A DNA stretch of 64,000 nt from Piscicola geometra (lineage: Eukaryota > Annelida > Clitellata > Hirudinida > Piscicolidae), in the NCBI GenBank assembly GCA_943735955.1, contig OX030955.1, positions 3,021,734 through 3,085,733 of the forward strand, in the 5' to 3' direction. A program made the position numbers and the translations under genes. Of the stretch, positions 11,913-23,080 are shown piece after piece; within the stretch, counting starts at the first letter, position 1; every line of letters begins with the position of its first letter. The notes below the pieces were generated by a model. That model searched no databases. It was not told the DNA's origin and worked only from the letters and a program-made list of their open reading frames with translations.

Positions 11913-14900
11913 ATTCAATTAAACTCCTAATTTTTCCTATCCATTGGCCATTTAGCAGGTGTAGTATGAAATTCTTCAGAAATGTCCGTTTTATACGTTC
12001 ATACTCAAAATCAGATAAGACCATTTTCTGAAAGAAGAACATATTTAAAAAACTACAGCGCTCATATATCACTCATTCTTTGACCTGCAAAACAGACTCA
12101 CATTTGTTAAACTTGATTAAAATTCAAAAAATTTTCTTAAAAAAATAAATTAAATAGGCTGATACAGAACCTTTTATATCTAAATCAATTATGTTGTTTT
12201 TTATAATTACACAAATAAAAGTTGTTTTTTAAACTACCATTTTTGAAAGAAAGAAAATATAGGTTACTAATAAACCATGAACCAGATTGAAACACTATAA
12301 TATGGGAAAACAAAATTCATTATGACAACCTAATACTTCGCGTATAAATTTTAAATAATGAACCACGCCCTCAATCAATGCAGCTGGTTCTTAAAAATGA
12401 GAAAACAAGAAAATTGACAAAAACACTTAACAAATGAAAACCAAATCAACACTAAAAAGGTTCAATTCATTTGTATAAATCTTTATAAACTCTGTTTCTG
12501 AATAAGTCGTATAGTTTTTCCAATTAAAAAAACAATCTATGCTGTTTTATGACCACAAGAGAGGAGAGGGCGTAAAGGGCAGTTTATTCAGAGCAGCTGT
12601 GAGGGCACAAATTCGATGGATTTGATTTGAGAAGATTTGATTGTTTTTATAAGAAAAGGTTGGACCCAAATAATTGTTTAAATTTAAGAAGCGATTAGGT
12701 TTAATCAGAATTTAATCGTTAAAATAATTAAAACTTTTTCTAAAATAAATAATTAAATGGCTATAACGATCTTAGATTGCTATAATATAGTAATTAAGCA
12801 CAGATCTATGATTAAAAACTGGAGGGACAATATTGTTATCAGCAAGCAAAGCTGGAAAATGTTCCACGTTTTAGGCAGTATGTCAGGCATGTAGTAAAAA
12901 TTTGAATAAAGAATAATATCCAAAAAAAGATCGAGTTTATTTAACCCCAAAGATTTCGTATAATTTCTTTACAAAATATATATTTAAAAAATATAATTAA
13001 AGCACAAAAAATTCAAGAAACATACGTAAAAAATAAAAATACGTAACATAACTTTAGTTAGTAAATTTGAATGGCAAAGTAAAACAAAAATGAGATAAAA
13101 ATGAATTTTGTGAAAGGCTGAAATGCTGCTAGCGTAGGCAAGCTTAACCTTTTGGTTGTGGGTCTGCAGTGTGTCATCGCCTGTCATGGTACAAATCTGA
13201 AAGATTTTTTCTTTAGAATTTTATTCCAAAATACTTTTTTAGTTTTCTTGAAAAAGATTTAATTTGACGAGATTAGATTATTTTATTCATAAATGGAATA
13301 GATTTCAGCGGATTTGAAAATAGCTTGAAAAACCTAATTTACTAAGTTGACAAAAAAATAATTTAGAAAAATGAAATGTTTTTCTTATTTAGTAGTCATA
13401 ATCCAAATTGCATTTACTCCTATATAAAAGTAAATAAATCCGTTAAAACATATCTAAAGAGGTTTATGTTTAATCCTAGTATAACTCTTTTTTATTTACA
13501 CTGCAATCTTTACTCTTTAGGGCTTAATTTCTTAACCGTTATGGCTACACCTAGTATTGATCGCTTAGGTCATTTTCATTAAAAGCCAAAAGAAAATATA
13601 ATTAACTAATTTTTTCAAACTTCATTAAAAAACCTCATATAAAATAACAAAAACCTTTTTAAATTTTTGTCTAAACTAGAATTCTAAATATGCATTGATA
13701 GGTAAAGGTGAATCTTAACACAAATAAAAATTATTTTTTTAATGTTTTAAATTTATATTTATGTTTTGCAATCTACATTAGGTTTTTGTCTATCCATCTT
13801 TATCAAATTCTAGAGTGGATCAAAACTCTATATTAGCTGTTTTTCTATTGGCTATATTCGCATGCACACTCCTCAACCTGTCTGAACAAATACATTCATT
13901 ATTTGAGATACTTTCGAATGCCTACATTTGCATAATTACGTCGATGAAATCCTGATTGTAAATAACAATGATGTGTTTCTACGAAAAGATGTAATATAAA
14001 AATAATTGTAAATAATTTTTTTTCTATTTCCTTAGCACGATATAGTTCATTCATACTAATTTCCAACTTTTTGTTATTTTTATTTAAATTATAAATGTCA
14101 AGCCATGCTGTTTAAAATATTTTTAGAAACATTGAAACCTATTACACAAAAATTAAAACTCAAAAATGTTTAGTAATTTTTTTAGTAAGAGTAAGACTAG
14201 TAATGATAAACTTGTTTTTACCAAAAAAACATTTTATTGCCGTTTCTGAAGAAAAAATTCAAATTACTATTAGAAAAAACCATAAATAAGTCAAAGAATA
14301 TCATTAAAATCAATAATCAATTGTGTCAATTAAAACAAAAACTTTTCAAAAAGGTAACTCGAAAAAGTACAATCCAATTAAGAAATTAAAACTTTGACAG
14401 AAATGTCGGAGTGTAGTTTATTCCAGTTTTATTTAAATTACCGGAATCTTTTATTTATTTATTTAAAGAATAATTGACAAAGGAAAAAGTTTTCTTTTTT
14501 TAAATTTTCAAAAATAACCTCAAGTAATGCAATGGTAATGAATTTATTTATTATTTATTCAAAAAATGATTTACAAAGAATGTTAAACTTTATTTTTTGA
14601 CCAAAACAAATAATCACTTTCAAAGGAATTGGCCATTTTATATATTCTAATTCTATTTTCAAAATTATTAGTATAATTAAAAACAATACATCATTTATTT
14701 TAGCGTGTCACGTAAGAAAAGGGGAAAATTTCAGATTGGAGTGGAGCTGTCATGGTGGTACTTCAAGATGAAACGTTCACTAACGAAACTATTGAACACC
14801 ATGGCGTGACTAGTTTATTAAAAAAAGAATATATAAAAAATGACCATTCTTCTTATAGCAAGTATCTCTCTAATTTAAGTCATGTATTGGTACACTCATC

Positions 14901-14962
14901 TTCATTCTAGGTGCCACTATGACCATTAATAATGATCAATGCCAAACCAATTTTCACGCACA
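11913..14962. other. AT-rich spacer without recognisable gene
   Basis: No exon with plausible splice sites and conserved protein was found. Small open frames at 12984-13187 (minus) and 13376-13582 (plus) are compositionally like non-coding DNA. A slightly GC-richer patch near 14700-14820 could not be assigned. Confidence 0.5.
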
Positions 14963-15277
14963 CGTAAAATACCAGATTGTTCGGACACCCATAATGTTCA
15001 TACACTATAATTTTTTGAAAAACAATCGTTTTTTAAGCTTTTTTTGAAAGTACATTTAAAAAACTAGAATTTATATTGTGCCTATTAAAGAAAAAAAAAT
15101 ACTCGTAACTTAGTTTCAATATTATTATGACTAGTTTAATTTGACTGTGATTAGAAAGACTAATAAGCTAAGAACTTCAATATTTGTCAAATTAAAATTT
15201 TTTGAAAAAGTTGAAAAACACTTTAATTTTCAGAAATGGGAAAAATGTATTAAGTGTGCAAATATAGGTATTTTACG
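14963..15277. mobile_element. MITE-like element, 315 bp, perfect 11-bp terminal inverted repeats
   Basis: The left end CGTAAAATACC (14963-14973) is the exact reverse complement of the right end GGTATTTTACG (15267-15277). The interior is AT-rich and non-coding. The same interior, in the same order, recurs at 21981-22222, and the right half recurs at 29706-29846, so this is a dispersed family. No transposase is present. I could not define a target-site duplication, so the superfamily is unknown. Confidence 0.65.
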
Positions 15278-16822
15278 GTAAATCATTCCTTGTCGTTTTC
15301 AGAAAACACCTTCAGAAAGATTAATTCTTAAAACCATGTCGTCATCATTGAAAAAATGTCTAATAAAAAAAGAATTAGCAATAATATATACATGGTATAT
15401 TTATCGTTTAAAAAAAATTCAAGTTAATAAAACAATAATGCTGCTTGAACTTTAATTTACATTTTGCTCCAGTCAAGGGATATTTTAAATTGTATATAAA
15501 TGAATCTCTTTTAGATGAATAGTTTTATAGAGTTAAATCTATATTATATATTTTTTAAATATTTAAATACAAATAATATATAAGACCGTATCATTAGCCC
15601 ATTGTAATCTTCTGCGATAATAAAATGAAGCTTTCTTTTAGTCATATATAATTTATATTTAAAAGCAAGGGTTTCATTAATTCACCATCAATAAGTCTCT
15701 AAAAGATCTTTACATTAACCTGTAACTAATACTATTACTAATAGTATAACTATCAGTTTTCAACATCTTTTCAAACAATATTTTTTCAACAATTATAAAA
15801 TGTTTGTATATTGCTTAAAAGGCGTTATTTATAATACTTTTAAGGCAAAAACCTAGCTAACTAGGGTTTTTTTCATATCTATTTTATACCTAATGAATTC
15901 TCAGTGGTTTATGAAAAAGCTCCTTTGTATGCGTGATCGATTAAAAACACTTTAAGCCGTAAATTTAATTTTAGGGTTGACAAGTTTTAAATTTCATCTT
16001 CTAATCCAAACTGGCTCTTTATTGAAGCTTCATAAAAAATCATATTTCTCTTCAAAAGAAAAATAAATTATTTGAGTATTTGTTTTATCATCCATATTCG
16101 AAATTTAAATTATATTTTTTTATTAAAAGAATACCAAAAAGTCATTAATGTGAATAAATTAGGAAAAATTGAGTTTTTTCTTTTACTTTCTACAATTAAA
16201 AGTTACTTAATTATAGTAGCTTTTTCTATAGACAAGATGCCAAAACTTTCAAAGAGATTAGCAGTCACTTAAATTAATAACATGTTTCACATGGAAAGTT
16301 TTCAAAGACGCTTTTGATTCACATGAAAGGCCTTGATTACAGGTGAGCACAGTTAATTGAAAAGTTAACTCATTTTTTGTTAAAACTACGAAACATCGTG
16401 TTAGCAACTAGGTGGTTATTCTAATAGGAAAAATGTAGCTAGAGATTTAAGTCGACATGATGATAGTGCTTTGAACAGAAGTTGAATCGAATAATTATCA
16501 CTTTAAAATTTAAAGTTTAAAATCACTGGGAAACGAACAGATAGAAGTCTTGTGAAGCAGTATACTTCTGAGAAAAACTATTGGCGTCAGCAGCAGTCAA
16601 ATTTATTAGTTCATAAGAACATTTTTAGAATAAATAGAAAATATCATAATAAAATCCAGAGATCGTCATAAACTGACTTTCCCTGACTTGAAGCCCTTCA
16701 ACATGAGAATCCACTCTACCCCCAGGATAGCTCAGAGCAGCACGAAGTTTGTTCATGATGCCAAGTTCCATACCAGAGCAAGAAACCAACATCTGATGAA
16801 TGTTTGAAATTTTATAAGCTTA
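15278..16822. other. AT-rich spacer
   Basis: I see nothing assignable here: no exon, RNA gene or repeat unit shared with the rest of the window. The open frame at 16072-16272 is Ile/Lys/Leu-rich with no recognisable motif. Confidence 0.5.
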
Positions 16823-17690
16823 ATTCAATCAATCAATCAATCAATCAAATAGATTTCTATAGCGCTCTTTCTTCAATTTCAAGAGCACTCGTAAATAAAT
16901 TGGTTAAACAGATATGTCTTCAGATTCTTACGAAAAAAAGTAAATAATGATTTGGAAGAAGTTAAATAAGGAGGTAATGAGTTCAAAATATATGGGCCTG
17001 CATAATGGAAAGAACGTTTAGCAAAAGAGTTATTAATGGAAGGGATGAAATAATGATTTTGAGTGGATGATCTTAAATTACTTCTATGAGGGTGAGTTAT
17101 TAATGATTTGAGGTATATTGGGGATACTGGGGAGTTTTTTAATTTAAACATAAAAACACAGATTTTAAATATAATCCTAAATTTGATGGGGAGCCAATGT
17201 AATAAGATGAGAGAGGGTGTAATGTGGTGATAAATAGGAGTACGGCTAACGACTCTAGCTGCATAATTAAATACTTTATTTAATGGTTTTAAAGTAGTTT
17301 CAAGTAAATTATAATAGAGTGAGTTACAATAGTCAATTCGAGATAAAAAAAGTGCAGAGACTAACATCTTTAAAGAAGGTTCATCTAAGTAAGGTAATAA
17401 TTGTCTGATACGTCTGAGATAAAAATAGCAAGATTTAGTAACTGATAGAATTTAGTTTGATAAGGTTAATTTTGAGTCAAAAATAAATCCTAAGCTACGA
17501 ATATTACTAGATGGAACAATAGTATGAGTGGAAAAATTACATGGACCATTTATTAGTTTACCATTTTTATCAAAGAATATAAGTTCAAACTTTAGTGGAT
17601 TCAATTTTAAAGACATTGAGCTAGACCAGTTTTCAATAGATAATAGACATGAAGATATAGATGACAGAACAGTATTATATGATTATATAT
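16823..17690 (-). mobile_element. 5'-truncated non-LTR retrotransposon (CR1/L2/Jockey-like), RT C-terminus
   Basis: The minus strand encodes the reverse-transcriptase thumb and C-terminal region. An upstream segment (about 17370-17690) contains the typical 'LGFIFDSKLTLS' block. The continuous frame at 17367-16879 begins at LSRIDYCNSLYY and contains LLHWLPIKFRI and AGPYILNSLPPYL, all classic for this superfamily. One in-frame stop separates the two parts, and the catalytic FADD/YADD part is missing, so the copy is dead. The 3' end reads GAGCGCTATAGAAATCTATT followed by (TTGA)n at 16823-16848. A second fragment with the same 3' end lies at 659-712. Confidence 0.88.
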
Positions 17691-18138
17691 CGATTCTATA
17701 AAACAAGTTAAAATCTATTTTCACTAAACATAATCGAAAAGCTAATTATTTTGGTGAAGTTATATTAATATTCGTAAATTTTGTTGGGCATTTCCATATC
17801 AATTTATGTCCTAACAATTAATCAATATATGAAGTAATATTTTCATTTATTTTATGTTAAAGAAAAAAAAAGCGCCTAAAATTGAATAATTGAATCTACT
17901 TTTAACTATACTGAGGTCTACTGAGGTCATTTCGTGTTTAAATCTCGTGTATTGGGGCGCATACTTTGTATTCAAATAAAAACTACTGAAAAGTCAAAAA
18001 AAAGTTTATTATATAATTATAAGTTTAAAAAAATACTTCATCTCATATAATGCCCACCTAATGTTTACAGAAGTTGCTAGATTATTTCATCACATTCTGA
18101 CAAGTTTACTGTAGAGTTAATTTATAATAAGAGTCGAA
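17691..18138. promoter_or_regulatory. Upstream region of the SLC25 carrier gene
   Basis: AT-rich stretch between the LINE remnant and the first coding exon of the mitochondrial carrier. It presumably holds the promoter and 5' UTR, but I see no clear TATA box or other defined motif, so the label is positional only. Confidence 0.3.
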
Positions 18139-20951
18139 ATGAGTGGAGACAATAAAGTTGTGCACTTTATGGCAGGAGCGTTAGTTATCTTTTAAACATT
18201 AAAATCCATTTTTAAATGATTTAACCAGATTTTAGCAAATTACTTCTTCCAATATTGAAAAAATTATCTAAAATACAATAAAATTAACCCTATTTTCAAC
18301 AATTGCAGTATAAGTGGTACAATGGGCAGCATAGTGACATGTCCTCTAGACGTTGCTAAGACCAGACTCCAGTCTTCGAGATTTGAAACTTACAGAAAAA
18401 TAGACAACCATTCAACTGAACAAACTTACAACAAAACCTCATACAACAAGAGTCTTTCTAGTCAACTAAACAACATCAACAACAGCCAAAATAACATAAA
18501 AAATCCTAAATTTTTCTACTTCAGTCATGAGATTAAACAAAAGTTGAGATGCATGTCGACATTATCGCCTGCAGAACTGAAGAGCAACCATTCCGTAGGC
18601 ATCATCAGCTGCATCAGGTAGCCAGAGAATACAGGGTGCTTTTTTGTGTTTTCTTAATAAAAAATGGTTTAAATAAATGTTTCAATTTGTTATTTTCATT
18701 TCCCAACATTCATACTTTGTTATATAAACATGCCTATTTTCATTAAATGTTACATGTATTAGTAATTCACCATTCTCCATCATCATCACATCTTCATGTT
18801 TATCATCATCATCACTACTACCACAGGTATATAATCCAAACAGAGGGGTATAGGGCTCTCTTCAAAGGTCTCTTGCCCACCTTAGTTGGAGTGGCGCCTG
18901 CAAGGTTTAATAAATTTATTAATAAATTATTTATTCATCTATTTATTATTTATTTATCACCTTACTACTGCTATAACTACTCCTACTAATCCTAATTTTT
19001 CACCATCAATGCCACAGAGCCATCTATTTCACCACGTATGAATACTGTAAAAAGACCTACTCTGCTTCCTTCAACACTTCAACAACAACATCAACAACGA
19101 GTGAAGTTCCGAACAACACTTATCAAAATGCTCTTATTCACCTTCTATCTGCAGGCTCTGCTGGTAATTATAATTTTATTAATTTAATATAATAAGCATA
19201 TAAAGATTCTAGGCATATTTTGTTAAATATTTATATTTTATATTTAAAAGTTACTATTACTTTATTTTTTTTAAACTCATTTCTTGGGTGCACTTTCAAA
19301 TTTATATATTTCATGATACTTCATAGTTGTCATAACTTGCCTTCTATCATCATCATCACTATATGTATTATCATCTTTACTATCATTTTCATCATCAATC
19401 TAATCATCATCATCATTCTCAACATCATTATTACCATCATCAACATCATCATGCTCTTCCACAGGCGTTATCGTCACCACCATCACCAATCCAATCTGGA
19501 TGATTAGAACAAGACTTCAGCTCAACAACAAGTATTTATATGAAAAATTTAAGTTGTCTATTTTCGCTTCCCCAGTAATCTTTCTCCTGTTACAATTATA
19601 TTTTTCACTTTCGTTTCTATTCAAGTTTATCTATCTATCTAACTTCATTTCTTTTCATCTGTCAAACTACATTAACTGAAGCAACTCACACACACACACA
19701 GACACCACTCAAACCCACCAGCAACTCCACTCCACCACAAACCCACACCACCACCAACCACCACTAACACAGGGGCAAGACGCCACTGACGACGATGCAG
19801 TGCATACGACAGATCCAGCGGGAGTACGGCTACAGGGGCTTCTACAAGGGCCTCACCGCCTCCTACTTCGGAGTCATCGAGACTGCCATCCACTTCGTCA
19901 TCTATGAAGCCATCAAGGCGCGCATCGTTGCCAGCAGGCCCAAGAAAGAAGCGCTTCCAACGCCGTCATCGTCATCATCGCCATTGCCATCTTCATCACC
20001 GCCCAGTGACTCTTTAACGTTAAAACCTTGTTCACCATCTTTACCGTCATCGTCATCATCATCACCACCATCATCATCATCATCCACCTTCAAGACATCA
20101 CCACATCAAGGCTCGGTGGATGGAGACGAAGAAGACTTCTTCGATGTCGATCAAGAGGTGCTCTTGTTGCTGCTGTGTGTGGGTGACGTCATTGTGGTCT
20201 CAGTGTCCATTTGATGATGATGATAATCATGGTGGTGGTTTATTTAATATAGGCTTTTGTTTATTATTATTATTATTATATATTGTTGTTTTCTTATCAT
20301 TATTGTGATCATTTCATTCTCATTAGCCACTGGAAATAGTTTATTTGTAAGTGGGAGTAGAGTTAAATGGTAGATTTATTATTCAGTTTCATCGATTCTG
20401 AGGAAACACTATCCGTATAAAGGGTGTTGTATTTAACTTTATTTGTTGAATATAAAATATTTGAAATTTTTTTTTCTTCAATGACGTCTCCACAGGTGTT
20501 GTCTTCAGTGGTGCCACCGGTGGAGTTTCTGTTGTACATGCTGGCTGCCTCCACCTCCAAAACCATCGCCACTTTCCTCGCTTACCCTCACGGTAGTCGT
20601 CATCTCAATTCACCAACTTGATTTCATGTCGTATTTTTAATCACTTTTTTTTTTAATAAATAATATTTTTTATACTATTATATTGTTAATTTACGCTTCT
20701 TTTGAGAATTACTTTTCTATAAACGTGTTTTCAAACCCATCATTGCAGAAGTAGCACGCACAAGGATGAGGGAAGGAAATCCCAAGTACACAAAATTCTT
20801 TGGCACGCTGGTTACAGTTGCCAGGGAGGAGGGTTCTAGGGCACTATACAGGGGCTTGCTGACACAATTGGTGAAACACATTCCCAACACAGCCATTGTT
20901 CTCACCACGTATGAGGCTATTGTCTACCTGTGTCATAGGAAGGGCTGGTGA
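18139..20951 (+). CDS. Mitochondrial pyrimidine nucleotide carrier, SLC25A33/SLC25A36 type
   Basis: Eight exons: 18139-18179, 18309-18617, 18827-18904, 19018-19163, 19465-19531, 19773-20157, 20496-20592, 20749-20951. All have GT-AG borders and compatible phases, giving 441 residues. The three carrier repeats carry PLDVAK (26-31), PIWMIR (201-206, Trp replacing the usual acidic residue) and PHEVAR (373-378). The PIW form of repeat 2 together with [14 protein letters not shown] after repeat 3 is typical of the A33/A36 branch (fly relative rim2). The protein would exchange pyrimidine nucleotides across the inner mitochondrial membrane. It is longer than the usual 310-320 residues because of an Asn/Ser-rich matrix loop (about 36-105) and a Ser/Pro/acidic insertion (about 272-342) before repeat 3. 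The start ATG gives [14 protein letters not shown], directly before helix 1. A polyadenylation signal AATAAA is at 21059-21064. Substrate range is inferred from family. Confidence 0.93.
19325..19462. repeat. Imperfect (CAT/ATC)n microsatellite in SLC25 intron 4
   Basis: Degenerate ATCATCATC units, interrupted by CTA and TTC, fill the 3' part of intron 4. The same triplet occurs in intron 2 (about 18780-18815) and, as TCA/TCG codons, inside coding exon 6, where it encodes the serine tract. Confidence 0.75.
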
Positions 20952-22561
20952 GGCGAGGCTCTCTTTGAGATTTTGTCGTCCATTTGATTCGTGTTTTTAG
21001 GAATGAGAATTAAAAGAAGAAAAATGAATTCGAACGTTGTTTAGTCTTTTGTAGCCTGAAATAAAAATAGATGTCTGATTGAGGGGCAAGGTTAAATGAA
21101 ATATAGAAAAGTGTCTAATGGGTATTTGAAAAGTGAACGTGTAAACCTCTTCAAAATAACCGGTTCAAAATACAGCTGAGTTATCGAATGTGTTCTTTTG
21201 GGATAAGATACCCACCATTCAATGCACTTGCCCACGTTTTCCATATTTATTTAATACTCGTAGGCCATGACTATTTGGAAGTATTTATCAAGTTTTTTTT
21301 AACATAAATTAGAAAATCTATAAACGAATAAAATATTTTAATACAATTTTTTGATCAAAGATTCAAAACGCATGTTTCTTCATTGACTGAAATGTATTAA
21401 GAATCAAATACTTCAAAGACTATCTATTATTTAAACTGCCACTTTCAGTTTCAATAGATGTAATCCTCCCATTAGAAAATATATTGGATTACATTTAATC
21501 ATGGCTTCCTTTTATATAACTTATTTAAACATCAAACACACGTTGCTGTAATTCAAGAGTCTAGAATGTACATTTATTCTTTTCAATTCATTCTCTTTAT
21601 TACTCTGATGTTTTTTTATGAAATATTTTTCAGCCAAATTATTAACCAAGTTATTTAAACAGAATAAATTCTCATAATCGATTTTTCAGGTATAAGCTTG
21701 AGTACTTTAAAAGTATTTTTTCTGGTAAACCTTTTCAACCAATCTTATGATATGCAACTGTTCAATCTGTCACGCCAATGTTCATAAAATGTATCTTTCT
21801 TTTTCTCTTTATATTTATAAAAATTCACTTCACTAGAGTGTGATCCAAGTGAATAGTTTCTATTTAACGAGTAAATCTTTTTTCGCTTTTGTACTAGCAA
21901 TAGATTTTTTCGGAACACTTTTTCCTATTTTTTTATAGGAACAGTTCAGGCATCGTCTTAATCTTTTTGGGTTATATTAACGTAAAATACCAGATTGTTC
22001 GGAGATTCATAATGTTCAGACACATTAATTTTTTCTTTCAATTTAGAAAAAATTATGGCTGTAGTGGTTATCATGGTTAAAAGTAATAGTAATACTCGTA
22101 ACTGAATTTCAATATTATTATGACTAATTTAATTTGAATACAATTAGAAAGAATAATGAACATAGAATTTCAATATTTATCGACCTATTTAGAAGTGTGA
22201 GAATATAAGCATATTTGGTAATGAATAAATGTTTGTCAAGTTCACTATTAAGTAAATTAAGCCATTGAATCTTGGGTAGCATTCATTGATTCTCTCCCAA
22301 CTTCACCTATATCTACCCGAAGTCCTAAGATTTAAGAACAAATCGTTTTAACTAAAATTTTTGATTTTTACAGTTTTTTCTTACAATTTTTAAATAAAAT
22401 TTAAATTTAAAATTCTTAAAACATTTGAAATTAAATTACCAAAACCCATGAATATTAACAAATTTCACAAACATTAAGATATCATTTTATATCAAAATAG
22501 TAGAATACTGCAAAAATATCTTTTTACACTGCAAATAAATGAAGATACTTATAATGTTCTA
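20952..22561. other. 3' flank of the carrier and spacer before the SLC28 cluster
   Basis: Contains the presumed 3' UTR and AATAAA of the SLC25 gene, then AT-rich spacer. The only recognised element is the second MITE-like copy (21981-22222). No open frame with recognisable protein. Confidence 0.55.
21981..22222. mobile_element. Second copy of the CGTAAAATACC MITE-like element
   Basis: Begins CGTAAAATACCAGATTGTTC, identical to 14963-14982, and continues with the shared ATACTCGTAACT, TTCAATATTATTATGACTA and AATTTCAATATTTAT blocks. It is shorter than the first copy through internal deletion, and its right terminus has decayed (GCATATTTGGTAATG versus GGTATTTTACGGTAA). Confidence 0.6.
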
Positions 22562-22670
22562 AAACCTTTTTTTTCTTTATTCATTACTAAATGCATAAAC
22601 ATCAGATGGTAAATGGTGAAAGTAATGCTCTAGCCGTTTAAGTAATCGATATACTTTACACATGTTTACT
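22562..22670 (+). promoter_or_regulatory. Conserved upstream block of SLC28 copy 1
   Basis: Shared with the equivalent positions before copies 2 and 3: CATCAGATGGT, then TCTAGCCGT, then TAAGTAATCGATATACTTTA, then CACAT. The bases around it differ strongly in copy 1, so retention suggests a cis-regulatory element. The ATCGAT core resembles Cut/Onecut-type sites, which is inference only. Confidence 0.45.
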
Positions 22671-22681
22671 CTTAAGTCGTG

Positions 22682-22716
22682 TTCTCACAACGATAACACT
22701 GTTATCGTTGTGAGAA
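22682..22716. repeat. Perfect 35-bp palindrome (17-bp arms) upstream of SLC28 copy 1
   Basis: TTCTCACAACGATAACA and TGTTATCGTTGTGAGAA are exact reverse complements with a single C at the centre. Copies 2 and 3 have only one diverged arm at the equivalent position (GTTC(C)AACAACGTTAAC). The second arm therefore appears to be new in copy 1. Confidence 0.85.
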
Positions 22717-22968
22717 AGAAAAAAAAGGTTCAAAATGAACTCACTTTTGTTGAAATATTATGTTTGATTAATAGTTACTATAGTAAGCGTAATGTAAAAG
22801 TTTCTTTACAAATATAGTTAAATTTAGTCTTGTTTTTGATACTACAGACAAATATTTGAGAATATAATCTCCGTGATTTACCCAAACTAAAGAAAAATTC
22901 TTTGAGTTTTCTTCAAGGAGACTATGATTGTTTGTTCATAAAATTTATGAACAAAGCAAAATCCCAGC

Positions 22969-22976
22969 TATATAAG
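22969..22976 (+). promoter_or_regulatory. TATA box of SLC28 copy 1
   Basis: TATATAAG in the context CCCAGCTATATAAGAAAT, 105 bp before the ATG. The same core context (CCCAGCTATATAAGAAAT) is kept before copies 2 and 3, implying a transcription start near 23000 and a short leader. Confidence 0.6.
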
Positions 22977-23080
22977 AAATGGACCAAAAATATTAACCAA
23001 ACAACATTGCTATAGAGCCACGAACAGCTAGCTTTAAAATATAAGAAGTTTATAGCTTTCAGAAAACCTATCAAACTCAG

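Noticed and set aside
19672..20093. Acidic and Gly/Val-rich minus-strand frames opposite SLC25 exon 6
   Set aside because: Antisense of CA-rich intron and of the Ser/Pro repeat. No family signature.
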